A DNA stretch of 64,000 nt, taken from CAWEPK01 sp963835595. GTDB lineage: Bacteria; Desulfobacterota; Syntrophorhabdia; Syntrophorhabdales; WCHB1-27. The stretch covers positions 248,001 through 312,000 of the forward strand of contig CAWIGL010000003.1 in the NCBI GenBank assembly GCA_963835595.1. Reading direction: 5' to 3'. Positions 26,313 to 37,000 of the stretch are shown piece by piece. Positions within the stretch are counted from its first letter, which is position 1. Each line of letters opens with the position of its first letter. The notes beneath the pieces are model-generated. The model was not told the DNA's origin, made no database searches, and saw only the letters and a program-made list of their open reading frames with translations. A program made the translations under genes and the position numbers.

Positions 26313-27536
26313 ATGAAAAATTTAGCGGCAGCAGCTACGGCTTTGTGCGTCGTTTGCGCCTGTTTTCTGGCCGGCGCGGCGACCGTCCACGGGCAGGGAA
26401 CGTTCAAGATCGGTGTCGTCGATACCTACACGGGCCCTGCGACGACATACACGGAAGACGTCCTCGACGGGATCAAGCTGGGAGTGGGCCACATCAACGC
26501 CAAGGGCGGCATCTTCGGCAAAAAGATCGAGATCCTGCGCCGGGACGACAAGTTCAAGCCCGACATCGCCCTTGAGATGACGAAAGACCTGGTTATGCGG
26601 GAGAACGTCGATATCCTGATGGGATCGACGAACTCAGGGGGCGCCCTGGCCATGTCCGACTTCGCCAGGAAAGAAAAGATACCCTTTATCGTTACCGACG
26701 CGAAAAGCGACAAGATCACGGGCGAGAAAGGAAACCGCTACGTCTTCAACACGAACGAGAACACGGCGATGATCGGCCGGGCGGCCGCCCTGGTGCTTTC
26801 AAAGAAGCCCTACGTCAGGTACTGGATCATGGGCGAGGACTATGAGTTCGGCCATGCCTGCGCGGACGCCCTCTGGGCGCACCTGAAGGCGCTGCGGCCC
26901 GACGTCCAGCTCCTCGGACAGTCGTGGAGGAAGGCGGGCGAGACGGACCTCTCGCCATATATTACGCCCGCCATGAACGCGCGGCCGGACTGCATCATCA
27001 GCGCAGCCGGGGGCGGCGGGATCGTCAACTTCCTGAAGGCGGTGAAGGCCATAGGTCTCGAAAAGAAGATACCCATATACCAGCACTACGCGACGGACCT
27101 GCTCGCCCTGCGTCCCCTCGGCATGGACGCGCCCGAGGGCATCATGGGAACCTCGTGCTACCACTTTTACTATCCGAACACCCCGGAGAACAGGGCCTTT
27201 ACGGATGAGTTCATGAAGGTCTACAAGGGATACCCCGGCTCGACGGCCTTGTACGGGTACGTGGCGGCCCAGCTTATGGCCAAGGCGTACCAGAAGGCGG
27301 GAAAGCTCGACAGGGAGCGCTTCATCGACGCGATGGAAGGGCTGGTCGTGGACACCCCCATCGGGAAGCTCCAGATGCGCGCGTGCGACCATCAGCTCAT
27401 CCTCCCCATGTACTACGGGGTGACGAAGAAGACGAAGGCGTACCCGTTCCTCATCGGGTCGGACTTCATCATTGTGCCGGGCAAGGACTACCTGCCGAGC
27501 TGCGAAGAGATAATGAAGCAGCGCGCAGGGAAATAA
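26313..27536 (+). CDS. Branched-chain amino acid-type ABC transporter substrate-binding protein (paralogue 1)
   Basis: This 407-residue periplasmic type-1 binding protein of the LivJ/UrtA group has a signal peptide (MKNLAAAATALCVVCACFLA, cleavage near VHGQG). FKIGVVDTYTGPATTY starts the mature protein. HINAKGGIFGKKIEILRRDD is the usual ligand-lobe segment. AGGAGG precedes the ATG. It lies 43 bases after iorA and no permease or ATPase genes follow it. The next gene is a close paralogue with the same layout, so this is a tandem duplication. Such proteins often bind aromatic acids or amides in degraders; the ligand is not known here. Confidence 0.92.
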   Translation: MKNLAAAATALCVVCACFLAGAATVHGQGTFKIGVVDTYTGPATTYTEDVLDGIKLGVGHINAKGGIFGKKIEILRRDDKFKPDIALEMTKDLVMRENVDILMGSTNSGGALAMSDFARKEKIPFIVTDAKSDKITGEKGNRYVFNTNENTAMIGRAAALVLSKKPYVRYWIMGEDYEFGHACADALWAHLKALRPDVQLLGQSWRKAGETDLSPYITPAMNARPDCIISAAGGGGIVNFLKAVKAIGLEKKIPIYQHYATDLLALRPLGMDAPEGIMGTSCYHFYYPNTPENRAFTDEFMKVYKGYPGSTALYGYVAAQLMAKAYQKAGKLDRERFIDAMEGLVVDTPIGKLQMRACDHQLILPMYYGVTKKTKAYPFLIGSDFIIVPGKDYLPSCEEIMKQRAGK

Positions 27537-27893
27537 GTGAGCCGCTTAGAGGCGCCTGGGCGATCGTCCGAAGGGGACAACAGCCCTGGCGCCCTGCGTG
27601 TTGGTCCTTCACATGGGCACATGCGGGCACTCTTATGCCGCGCCGCTGCATGATTTCCGTTCAGCGTCGCGCTTCCGGCCCCAATTCCGTTTGTTTTTGG
27701 CCTGCCTAGGTGCCGGCAGCTTGATAGAACAATATAACAACCACTTTGGAGAGAACGCAGCCGGGAGGGAGGGGCGACTATCGGCTGCTTTTGTCATCTC
27801 TTTCTGGACAGGCACTGACATATTCGATAAAATATCCAAAAAATTAACAGTTGCCGGGGGCGCAACTGAATTCGGTATGAAAAGGGGAAAACC
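27537..27893. other. Intergenic region between the two binding-protein paralogues
   Basis: No gene is supported in these 357 bases. It contains a terminator-like hairpin (27757-27791) and an AT-rich stretch before the next gene that could hold a promoter. Short open frames here lack a Shine-Dalgarno or recognisable content. Confidence 0.6.
27757..27791 (+). terminator. Possible rho-independent terminator
   Basis: GCAGCCG (27757-27763) and CGGCTGC (27782-27788) form a 7-bp stem with an 18-base loop, followed by TTTT. The loop is long, so confidence is modest. It would separate the catabolic transcript from the second binding protein. Confidence 0.4.
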
Positions 27894-29114
27894 ATGCGAA
27901 AAAGTATCGTAGTGGCAATGGTTTTGGGTCTGTCCGTCGGTCTTCTTTCCATCGCTCAGACCTCTTTTGGGGCCGAGGCGATCAAGGTGGGGATCGTCGA
28001 TACCTATTCCGGGCCGGCCACGAGCTTCACGCAGGACGTGCTCGACGGGTTCAAGCTGGCCGTCGAAAGGATAAACGGCAAGGGCGGGGTGCTCGGCAAG
28101 AAGATCGAGTATATGACGCGGGATGAGAAATTCAAGCCCGACATCGGCCTTGCGATGGCGAAAGAGCTCGTGATGAAGGAAAACGTGGACATATTGATGG
28201 GAACCATCAACAGCGGCACCGCCCTAGCCGTCTCCGACTTCGCCAGGAAGGAGAAGATACCTTTCTTCGTGACCTTCGCCAAGAGCGACAAGATCATCGG
28301 GGAGTTTGGGCACCCGTACGTCTTTAACATGAACGAGAATACGCTGATGGCGGGCAAGGCCGCCGCCCTCGTGCTCTCGAAGAAGCCGTACGTAAGGTAC
28401 TGGATAGCGGGGGACGACTACGAATACGGCCACGCGATCGCCGATGCGCTTTGGACCAACCTCAAAAAGATGAAGCCCAACGTCCAGCTTATAGGACAGT
28501 CGTGGTGGAAGGTGGGCGAGGCCGATTTTACCCCGTACATCACGCAGATACTGGCCGCAAAGCCCGATTTCCTCATCGTGGCGACGGGCGGCTCCGGCAT
28601 GGTCAACTTCCAGAAGGCGGCCAAGGCGACGGGCCTGAGCAAGAAGATCCCCTTCTACCAGCATACGGCCAACGAGCACTCGACGCTGATGGCGCAGGGG
28701 CCTAACGCCCCAGAGGGCGTCTTCGGCACGTCGAACTACCTCTTCTACTACCCGGACACGCCTGCCAACAGGGCGTTCGTGGCCGACTTCAGGAAGGCTT
28801 ACAACAGGTATCCCCGGATCGGCGCGCTCTACGGCTACATGACGGCAGAGTTTATCGCTGCGGGGTTCAAAAAGGCCGGCAAGCTCAACAGGGATGCCCT
28901 CGTCAAGGCCCTCGAAGGCATGACCCTTGACAGTCCTGTCGGTCCTTTGACGCTGAGGGCGTGCGACCACCAGCTTGAGCTGCCCATGTACTGGGGCGTA
29001 ACGAAGAAGGACCCGAAGTACCCCGATTTTCTCATCTCGGCGGACAACCAGGTGATCCCGGCAAGGGACTACATGCCGAGCTGCGAAGAGGTGCTCAAGG
29101 AGCGCAAGAAGTAA
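27894..29114 (+). CDS. Branched-chain amino acid-type ABC transporter substrate-binding protein (paralogue 2)
   Basis: This 406-residue periplasmic binding protein is closely similar to the preceding one over its whole length, for example IKVGIVDTYSGPATSFTQDV here against FKIGVVDTYTGPATTYTEDV, and LRACDHQLELPMYWGVTKK near the end. The signal peptide ends near SFGAEA. The ligand-lobe loops differ (HTANEHSTLMAQGPNAPE against HYATDLLALRPLGMDAPE), so the two copies may bind different compounds. No transporter membrane genes are adjacent. A GGGG-rich Shine-Dalgarno (AAAAGGGGAAA) precedes the ATG. Confidence 0.92.
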   Translation: MRKSIVVAMVLGLSVGLLSIAQTSFGAEAIKVGIVDTYSGPATSFTQDVLDGFKLAVERINGKGGVLGKKIEYMTRDEKFKPDIGLAMAKELVMKENVDILMGTINSGTALAVSDFARKEKIPFFVTFAKSDKIIGEFGHPYVFNMNENTLMAGKAAALVLSKKPYVRYWIAGDDYEYGHAIADALWTNLKKMKPNVQLIGQSWWKVGEADFTPYITQILAAKPDFLIVATGGSGMVNFQKAAKATGLSKKIPFYQHTANEHSTLMAQGPNAPEGVFGTSNYLFYYPDTPANRAFVADFRKAYNRYPRIGALYGYMTAEFIAAGFKKAGKLNRDALVKALEGMTLDSPVGPLTLRACDHQLELPMYWGVTKKDPKYPDFLISADNQVIPARDYMPSCEEVLKERKK

Positions 29115-29143
29115 GAATAATCGTAGGGCAAGGGTGAGGCGCC

Positions 29144-29169
29144 GCCCGCCGGCGGGACGTCCGGCGGGC
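29144..29169 (+). terminator. GC-rich hairpin after the second binding protein
   Basis: GCCCGCCGG (29144-29152) pairs perfectly with CCGGCGGGC (29161-29169) with an 8-base loop. It stands 30 bases after the stop codon. There is no T-run directly after it, so it may act as a transcript-stabilising hairpin or a weak terminator. Confidence 0.5.
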
Positions 29170-29381
29170 GCATCACCTTTAACACTGCACGTGTAACCTT
29201 TTTCCTGCGGATTACGATAGTTGATATGTTACCCCGGTCGGCTTTGGGCTGGAGGCATGGCCGACGCTGCGGTATATTTGTTGCAAATGGCCCGTTGTAT
29301 TGTGTAATGCCGGGGGGAAATGGTATATTTCGTATCGGACGGGGGCCTCGCGCCCCCTTACTCTAGAATTGTGAGGTAGAC

Positions 29382-30587
29382 GTGAGCGAAGCATCGGAAG
29401 AAAAGCGGCTTCTCGGGATGGGGCGCAAGACGGTGTGGCGCCTGGCGATAGCGCTCGCCGTCCTGGTTGTCCTCGTCTTGACGTATGCCGTCGTTGCCAG
29501 GACCAGGCAGAGCGCGTCGCAGGCCGCCCAATCGGCTGCCGTCCGGGGCATCCCCGTGAGTGCGACGGCGGCGCAGAAAGGCGACATGAACGTCTATATC
29601 AACGGCCTGGGGTCCGTAACGCCCCTCTATACCGTCACGGTAAAGAGCCGCGTGGACGGCCAGCTTATGGACGTTTTTTTCAAGGAGGGACAGTTCGTCA
29701 AGAAGGGCGAGCTCCTGGCGACCATCGACCCCCGGCCCTTTCAGGTGCAGTTGGACCAGGCGGAGGGGCAGCTCGTGCACGACGAAGCGCTTCTGAGGAA
29801 CTCCCGCGTAGACCTCGACCGCTACCAGACCCTCTGGAAGGAGGACTCGATACCGAAGCAGCAGCTCGACACGCAGGTTGAGCTGGTGCGCCAGTATGAA
29901 GGCTCCGTCAAGACCGACAAGGCCACGATCGACAACGCGAAGCTCCAGCTTGTTTACAGCCGCATCACCTCGCCCATCGATGGAAGGATAGGTCTGAGGC
30001 TCGTAGACCCCGGCAACATGGTCCACGCTACCGACGCAGGCGGGCTCATCGTTATAACGCAGCTCCAGCCGATCACCGTGATCTTCCCCGTGCCGGAGGA
30101 CAACCTCCCCTCGGTGCTCAAAAAGCTCCATTCGGGCCAGCGCATGCCCGTAGACGCCTACGACCGCGCCCAGTCGAAAAAGTTAACGAGCGGCTACCTC
30201 CTGACCATCGATAACCAGATCGACCCTACTACGGGCACGGTGCGCCTCAAGGCCCTCTTCGACAACAAGGACAATGTCCTCTTTCCCAACCAATTCGTCA
30301 ACGCCAAGCTCCTTGTGGACGTGCTGCGGGCGTCCGTCCTCATCCCCTCTGCCGCGGTCCAGCGCGGCTCGCAAGGCATCTTCGTATACGTAGTCAGGGC
30401 CGACCGCACGGCCGAGATCAGGCCCGTCACCGTAGCGGAGGTACAGGGCGGCGAGGCGGCCATAGCCAAGGGGCTTAAGCCCGGCGAGCTCGTCATCGTC
30501 GATGGCGCGGAGAGGCTGCGGGAAGGCGCGAAGATGGAGCTTAAAAGCCCGACCAACGGCGGCAACGGGAGGCGGAGCGCACCTTGA
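29382..30587 (+). CDS. RND efflux periplasmic adaptor (MdtA-like)
   Basis: This 401-residue membrane-fusion protein links inner-membrane RND pumps to the outer-membrane channel. One N-terminal membrane helix (VWRLAIALAVLVVLVLTYAV) anchors it, with no lipobox. The lipoyl half-motifs VKSRVDGQLMDVFFKEGQFV and SRITSPIDGRIGLRLVDPG flank a helical hairpin, and the beta-barrel region contains TIDNQIDPTTGTVRLKA, typical of MdtA. It starts at GTG 29382 and its stop overlaps the next gene by 4 bases. The order adaptor, pump, pump, channel matches mdtABC plus an outer-membrane factor. Confidence 0.92.
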   Translation: MSEASEEKRLLGMGRKTVWRLAIALAVLVVLVLTYAVVARTRQSASQAAQSAAVRGIPVSATAAQKGDMNVYINGLGSVTPLYTVTVKSRVDGQLMDVFFKEGQFVKKGELLATIDPRPFQVQLDQAEGQLVHDEALLRNSRVDLDRYQTLWKEDSIPKQQLDTQVELVRQYEGSVKTDKATIDNAKLQLVYSRITSPIDGRIGLRLVDPGNMVHATDAGGLIVITQLQPITVIFPVPEDNLPSVLKKLHSGQRMPVDAYDRAQSKKLTSGYLLTIDNQIDPTTGTVRLKALFDNKDNVLFPNQFVNAKLLVDVLRASVLIPSAAVQRGSQGIFVYVVRADRTAEIRPVTVAEVQGGEAAIAKGLKPGELVIVDGAERLREGAKMELKSPTNGGNGRRSAP

Positions 30588-33500
30588 ACGTTTCCCGGCC
30601 CTTTATTCTCCGGCCGGTAGCAACTGCGCTGCTGATGGTCGCCATTTTCCTCGCAGGCGCGGCCGCATACCATCAACTGCCCGTATCTGCGCTGCCGCAG
30701 GTCGATTACCCGACCATCCAGGTGCGTACGTTCTATCCCGGCGCGAGCCCGGACGTCATGGCCTCGTCCGTGACGGCCCCTCTGGAGCGGCAGTTCGGCC
30801 AGATGCCCGGCCTCACCCTTATGACCTCGACGAGCTCCAACGGCAGCTCGATCATCACGCTGCAATTCACCCTGGAGCTCTCCCTCGACGTGGCCGAGCA
30901 GCAGGTGCAGGCGGCCATCAATGCGGCGTTTACCTTCCTGCCGTCCGACCTGCCGGTCCCGCCCGTCTACAGCAAGATAAACCCTGCCGACGCCCCGATC
31001 CTGACGCTCGCCCTGACGTCTAAGACCGTGCCCCTGCCGCAGATCGAGGACCTTGCCGATACGCGGTTCGCGCAGAAGATATCGCAGCTCCCCGGCGTCG
31101 GCCTCGTCAGCATCAGCGGGGGACAGCGGCCCGCGGTCCGCATCCACGTCAACCCGACGGCGCTGGCCGCATACAACCTGACGCTGGAGGACGTGCGCAG
31201 CGCCCTGGTCGCCGCGAACGTGAACCAGGCAAAGGGCAGCTTCGACGGCCCCCGGCAGTCCTACATCATCGGGGCAAACGACCAGTTGTTCACGGCCAAG
31301 GAGTACAGGCCGCTCATCATCGCCTACCGGAACGGCGCCCCCGTTACCCTGTCGGATGTGGCCGAGGCGGTGGACGACGCGGAGAACGTCCAGATGGCCG
31401 CCTGGATGAACGAGACCCCGGCCGTCATACTCAACATCCAGAGGCAGCCGGGGGCGAACGTCATCCAGGTCGTGGACCGCATCAAGACCCTGCTGCCCCA
31501 GCTCAGAAGCTCCCTGCCTTCGTCGATACAGGTCTCCATACTGACGGACCGGACGACGACGATACGCGCGTCCGTCAGGGACGTCCAATTGGAGCTTCTG
31601 CTCGCCGTGGCCCTCGTCGTCATGGTGATCTTCGTCTTCCTGAGGAACGTCTCCGCCACGATCATACCGAGCGTCGCCGTGCCCCTTTCGCTCGTCGGGA
31701 CGTTCGGCGTCATGTACCTTTTGGGGTTCAGCCTGAACAACCTGTCGCTCATGGCCCTCACCATCTCGACGGGCTTCGTCGTTGACGACGCCATCGTCAT
31801 GATCGAGAACATCGCCCGGTACATCGAGCAGGGCGAGAAGCCCCTAAAGGCGGCGCTCCTTGGGGCAAAACAGATCGGCTTCACGATCATGTCGCTGACC
31901 GTCTCGCTGATCGCCGTCCTCATACCATTGCTGTTCATGAGCGATGTCGTGGGAAGGCTCTTCAGGGAGTTCGCCGTCACCCTCGGCGTCACGATCCTGA
32001 TCTCCGCCGTCGTCTCCCTGACGCTGACGCCGATGATGTGCGCCCGCCTCCTGAAACACACCCCGGAGGAGCAGCAGGGCCGCTTCTTCCGCAAATCGGG
32101 GGCTGTCTTCGACCGCACCATCGCCTTCTACGGCAGGACCCTGAGCTGGGTGCTCAAGCACCAGCAGGCGACCCTCATCGTGGCGGTCGGGACCCTCGTC
32201 CTGACCATCCTCCTGTACCTGGTCGTGCCGAAGGGCTTCTTCCCCGTGGAGGACACGGGGCTGATAACGGGCATTTCCGAGGCCTCCCAGTCCGTATCGT
32301 TCCCCGCCATGATTAAGTACCAGCAGACCCTGTGCAGCGCCATCCTCAAAGACCCGGCAGTAGACAGCCTCTCGTCGTTCATCGGCATAGACGGGACGAA
32401 CCCGACGCTCAATACGGGGAGGATCCTCATCAACCTGAAGCCCCTCGGAGTCCGAAAGTTAAGCGCCACGGACGTGATACACAGGCTCCAGCCGGAGCTT
32501 GCGAAGGTCGAGGGGATCACGCTCTACATGCAGCCCGCGCAGGACCTCACCGTCGATGCGCGCGTCAGCAGGACGCAGTTCCAGTATACCCTGGAGGACC
32601 CGGATTCGCAGGAGCTTTATACATTGGCGCCGAAGCTCGTAGAAGCTTTGCGCAAGCGGCCGGAGCTGCGTGACGTCAGCAGCGACCAGCAGGACAAGGG
32701 CTTGCAGCTCAACGTCGATATCGACAGAAGCACGGCCTCGCGCCTCGGGATCATGCCCTCCGTCATTGACAATACGCTCTACGACGCCTACGGCCAGCGC
32801 ATGGTCTCGACGATCTTCACGCAGCTCAACCAGTACCGCGTCATCCTCGGCGTAAAGCCCGACTACAAAGCGAACCCCGGCGAGTTGGGCAATATGTATA
32901 TAAGGGGCAGCGGGGGCAGCCAGGTGCCCTTAGGGGCGATCACCCAGACGTCGGTTAGCACGGGGCCGCTGCTCGTGAGCCGGCAGGGGCAGTTCCCGTC
33001 GGTCACGGTCTCGTTCGACCTCCAGCAGGGCGCCTCCCTCGGCAAGGCAGTAAACGCGGTGCAGGCGGCGGCTAAGGAATTGCAGCTCCCGGCGAGCATC
33101 GGGGGCAGCTTCCAGGGCACGGCCCAGGCGTTCCGCTCGTCGCTGGTGCACGAGCCGATCCTGATACTCGCGGCCCTCGTGACCGTTTATATAGTGCTGG
33201 GCGTTCTGTACGAGAGCTATATCCACCCGATCACGATACTTTCGACGCTGCCTTCGGCCGGCGTCGGCGCTATCCTCGCGCTTCTGCTGTGGCGCACGGA
33301 TTTCAGCGTTATCGCGCTGATCGGCATCATCCTTCTCATCGGCATCGTGAAGAAGAACGGCATCATGATGGTGGACTTTGCCCTTGAGGCCGAGCGCAAG
33401 GAGAAAAAGACCCCCGAGGACGCCATATACCAGGCCTCGCTCCTGCGCTTCCGGCCGATCATGATGACGACGATGGCCGCCCTCCTCGGCGCCCTGCCTC

Positions 33501-33682
33501 TGGCAATCGGCACGGGCGTCGGCTCCGAGCTGCGCCATCCGCTGGGCATCTCGATAGTCGGCGGGCTCGTCATCAGCCAGGTCCTTACTCTTTACACGAC
33601 GCCGGTGATCTATCTCTGGTTCGACCGGCTGGCCAGCCGCTTCAGGCGCGGCCGCGCAGGCGAGCAGAACGGTCAGGAATAG
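30584..33682 (+). CDS. RND efflux permease (MdtB-like)
   Basis: This 1032-residue inner-membrane proton-driven pump is full length for the HAE1 family, with 12 expected helices. It begins MNVSRPFILRPVATALLMV. The transmembrane proton-relay aspartates are in STGFVVDDAIVMIENI, and the late repeat has IVKKNGIMMVDFALEAE. In MdtABC systems two different pump subunits form one trimer; the second one here is the next gene, 320 bases away, so the two probably co-assemble. The adaptor overlaps it at the start. Confidence 0.93.
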   Translation: MNVSRPFILRPVATALLMVAIFLAGAAAYHQLPVSALPQVDYPTIQVRTFYPGASPDVMASSVTAPLERQFGQMPGLTLMTSTSSNGSSIITLQFTLELSLDVAEQQVQAAINAAFTFLPSDLPVPPVYSKINPADAPILTLALTSKTVPLPQIEDLADTRFAQKISQLPGVGLVSISGGQRPAVRIHVNPTALAAYNLTLEDVRSALVAANVNQAKGSFDGPRQSYIIGANDQLFTAKEYRPLIIAYRNGAPVTLSDVAEAVDDAENVQMAAWMNETPAVILNIQRQPGANVIQVVDRIKTLLPQLRSSLPSSIQVSILTDRTTTIRASVRDVQLELLLAVALVVMVIFVFLRNVSATIIPSVAVPLSLVGTFGVMYLLGFSLNNLSLMALTISTGFVVDDAIVMIENIARYIEQGEKPLKAALLGAKQIGFTIMSLTVSLIAVLIPLLFMSDVVGRLFREFAVTLGVTILISAVVSLTLTPMMCARLLKHTPEEQQGRFFRKSGAVFDRTIAFYGRTLSWVLKHQQATLIVAVGTLVLTILLYLVVPKGFFPVEDTGLITGISEASQSVSFPAMIKYQQTLCSAILKDPAVDSLSSFIGIDGTNPTLNTGRILINLKPLGVRKLSATDVIHRLQPELAKVEGITLYMQPAQDLTVDARVSRTQFQYTLEDPDSQELYTLAPKLVEALRKRPELRDVSSDQQDKGLQLNVDIDRSTASRLGIMPSVIDNTLYDAYGQRMVSTIFTQLNQYRVILGVKPDYKANPGELGNMYIRGSGGSQVPLGAITQTSVSTGPLLVSRQGQFPSVTVSFDLQQGASLGKAVNAVQAAAKELQLPASIGGSFQGTAQAFRSSLVHEPILILAALVTVYIVLGVLYESYIHPITILSTLPSAGVGAILALLLWRTDFSVIALIGIILLIGIVKKNGIMMVDFALEAERKEKKTPEDAIYQASLLRFRPIMMTTMAALLGALPLAIGTGVGSELRHPLGISIVGGLVISQVLTLYTTPVIYLWFDRLASRFRRGRAGEQNGQE

Positions 33683-33732
33683 AACAAATGACCATGCCGC
33701 AAATAACGGGCTATTCAGTGAACGCTTTTCGC

Positions 33733-33800
33733 GAGAGGGGACGACCCGCTAAAGCGGGTACCCCGGGCAGCTTTGCTGCCGGAGGGGGCGCGGGGTACCC
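33733..33800 (+). repeat. Modular palindromic repeat, copy B, between the two pump genes
   Basis: It reads GAGAGGGGACG, then ACCCGCTAAAGCGGGTAC, CCCGGGCAGCTTTGCTGCC, and GGAGGGGGCGCGGGGTACCC. The second block is identical to copy A (3520-3574). The GCTTTGC...GGAGGGGGCGC block matches copy C (38671-38728). It sits in the 320-base gap (33683-34002) that splits an otherwise tightly packed efflux operon; the rest of that gap shows no convincing gene. Confidence 0.75.
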
Positions 33801-34002
33801 TCGCGGCGGCACGGCCGCGTGGGTCGCCCAACAATTGCCTGTTATAAGGCGTGCCAAAGCTCCAACGATGATAATCGGTTGCAAAAAGTGCGGGGACGGA
33901 AAAGCGAGTAATACAGTTTTTATGAGGGCAAGCACAGAAAAGGATAAGCTGATACTATCCCTGTGGGATGATACCGGGAATCGGGATGCCGGATAGACCA
34001 CC

Positions 34003-37000
34003 ATGAATATCTCGTCGAGCTTCATCGGAAGACCTGTTGCGACGACCCTACTCACGATAGGGATCATCCTGGCCGGCGCCGCCGCCTTTTATATGCTGCC
34101 TGTCTCCCCCTTGCCTGCGGTCGATTTTCCGACCATTTTCGTCTCGGCCGTGCTGCCCGGCGCGGACCCGGAGACGATGGCGACGTCGGTCGCAACCCCG
34201 CTGGAGCGCCAACTGGGCCGCATAGCAGGCGTCACGGAGATGACGTCCGTAAGCAACAGGGGGGCAACGAGCATCACGCTCCAATTCGACCTCGACCGCA
34301 ACATCAACGGCGCGGCCCGGGACGTCCAGGCGGCGATCAACGCTGCGAGGAGCTTCCTGCCGCCGAACCTGCCGAACCAGCCGACTTACCGCAAGGTGAA
34401 CCCGTCGGACGCGCCCGTCCTTATCGTCTCCCTCACGTCCGACCATGTCCCCGCTTCCCGGATGTACGACGCGGCCTCCAGCATCATGATGCAGAAGCTC
34501 TCCCAGGTGCCTGGCGTCGGCCAGGTCTTCGTGGGAGGCGGCGCCTTGCCCGCTGTCCGCGTAGACCTCAACCCGACCGCCCTCAACAGGTACGGGATCG
34601 GCCTTGCCGACGTGCGGGGCGTCCTCCAGCAGACGAGCGTCAACCGGCCGAGGGGGCAGATCGTGGGCGAGGACAGGATGTGGGACATCCACACAAACGA
34701 TCAGCTCAGAAAAGCCGCAGATTACATGCCCGTCATCGTCGCCTACCGGTCCGGCGCTGCGGTGCGGCTGCCCGATATCGGACGCGTCGAGGACTCGGTG
34801 GAAGACGTGAGGACGGGCGGCCTCGTCAACGGTAAGCGCGCTGTCATGGTGGTCATATTCCGGCAGCCTAACGCGAACATCATAGATACGGTGGACAGGG
34901 TAAAGGCCATCCTGCCCCAGCTTCAGGCCTCCCTGCCGGGGGGGATCGATTTCTCCATCCTCCAGGACCGCACACCGCCGATCCGCGGCTCGCTGCATGA
35001 CGTCGAGATCACCCTGCTGATCTCCTTCGGCCTCGTGATCCTCGTCGTCTTTGCGTTCCTGCGGAACCTCCGCTCTACGGTCATCCCTGCCGTCGCTGTC
35101 GGCACCTCGCTTATCGGGACGTTCGGCGTCATGTACCTCTTCGGCTATAACCTGGACAACCTCTCACTCATGGCGCTCACCATTGCGACCGGCTTCGTCG
35201 TTGACGACGCCATCGTCGTCCTTGAGAACGTCACGCGCCACATCGAGCAGGGGGTGAAGCCAAGGGCGGCGGCGCTGCTGGGCTCGAAGGAGATCGGCTT
35301 CACGGTCCTTTCCATGAGCCTCTCCCTTGTCGCCGTCTTCATCCCGATCCTGATGATGGGAGGCATGGTCGGCCGCCTCTTCCGCGAGTTCGCGGTGACA
35401 CTTTCTACGGCCATCCTCATGTCGATGGTCGTCTCCCTCACGACCACGTCGATGATGTGCGCCAGGGTGCTCAAGAACGGGAAGGAGGAGGAGCACGGCC
35501 GCTTCTACAGAATGAGCGAGGACGGGTTCAACTGGCTGCGCCATAAGTACGAGGTGAGCCTGGGCTGGGTGCTGTGCCACGCCGGCCTGATGCTCGTAGT
35601 GATGGGCCTCACGGTGGCCACCAGCGTATTCCTTTTTATCGTGCTCCCGAAAGGGTTTTTCCCCGAGCAGGACATAGGCCGCATCTCCGGCGCCATCCAG
35701 GCCGACCAGGACGTCTCCTACCAGGCGATGATCGGTAAGCTCACACGGGCGCTGTCGATCATAAAGAAGGACCCCGAGGTCAATATGGTCGGGGGCTACA
35801 CGGGCGCCGGAGGCGGCGGCGGCACGGCCGCCAACACGGCGAATATGTTTATCTCCCTGAAGCCCTTCTCCGAGCGCACGGTCAGCGTGGGAAAAGTGAT
35901 CGCCCGCCTTCGCAAGCAGCTCTCCCAGATACCGGGCGCGCCCGTCTACCTCGTGCCCGTTCAGGACCTGCGGATTGGCGGGAGGCGGAGCAACGCCATG
36001 TATCAGTACACCCTCTGGGGCGACAACCTGGACGACCTCGTGCACTGGGCGCCGAGGGTCTACCAGCGCATCCGCGTGCTGCCCGCCCTCGTCGATGTGA
36101 ACAGCGACCAGCAGAACAAGGGGCTGGAGGCGACCCTCGTGATCGACCGGGATACCGCCTCCAGAATGGGCATCACCGCCCAGGCGATAGACGATGTCCT
36201 TTACGACGCCTTCGGCCAGCGCCAGGTGTCGATCACGTATACGCAGCTAAACCAGTACCACGTGGTGATGGAGGTCGCGCCCGAATACTGGCAGCGGCCC
36301 GAGACGCTTCACGACATCTACCTGCGGGGGTCGGGGGGCAATATGGTTCCCCTCTCCGCCTTTACGCATTTCGAGAGGCGCGCCACGTCGCTCGCCGTCA
36401 ACCACCAGGGGCAGTACCCCTCAGTCACCATCTCCTTCAACATGGCGCCCGGCAAATCCCTCGGCGAGGCCGTGCGGGAGATCGAGGACGCGACGCACAA
36501 GATCGGCCTGCCGGCGAGCATCAGGGGCAGCTTCATGGGCACGGCCCAGGCCTTCCAGGCATCCCTTGCGAACGAGCCTCTCCTGATCCTGGCCGCCCTC
36601 GTGACCGTCTACATCGTCCTCGGCATCCTGTACGAGAGCCTTGTCCACCCCCTCACCATCCTGTCCACGTTGCCGTCCGCCGGGGTCGGCGCGATGCTGG
36701 CCCTCCTCGTTTTCCGGACGGACCTGACCATAATCGCCTTCATAGGCATCGTCCTGCTCATAGGGATAGTAAAAAAGAACGGCATCATGATGGTGGACTT
36801 CGCGATAGACGCGGAGCGCAGGCAGGGCATGGGGCCGGTCGACGCGATCCACAAGGCGTGCCTCCTGCGGTTCAGGCCGATCATGATGACGACGATGGCC
36901 GCCCTTTTGGGCGCGGTCCCCCTTGCGGTCGGCACGGGAGTCGGCTCCGAGCTGCGCCGCCCCCTGGGCATCTCCATAGTCGGGGGGCTCATCTTCAGCC

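Noticed and set aside
33688..33996. 102-codon frame between the two pump genes
   Set aside because: Most of it is repeat copy B translated, and there is no convincing ribosome binding site or family resemblance.
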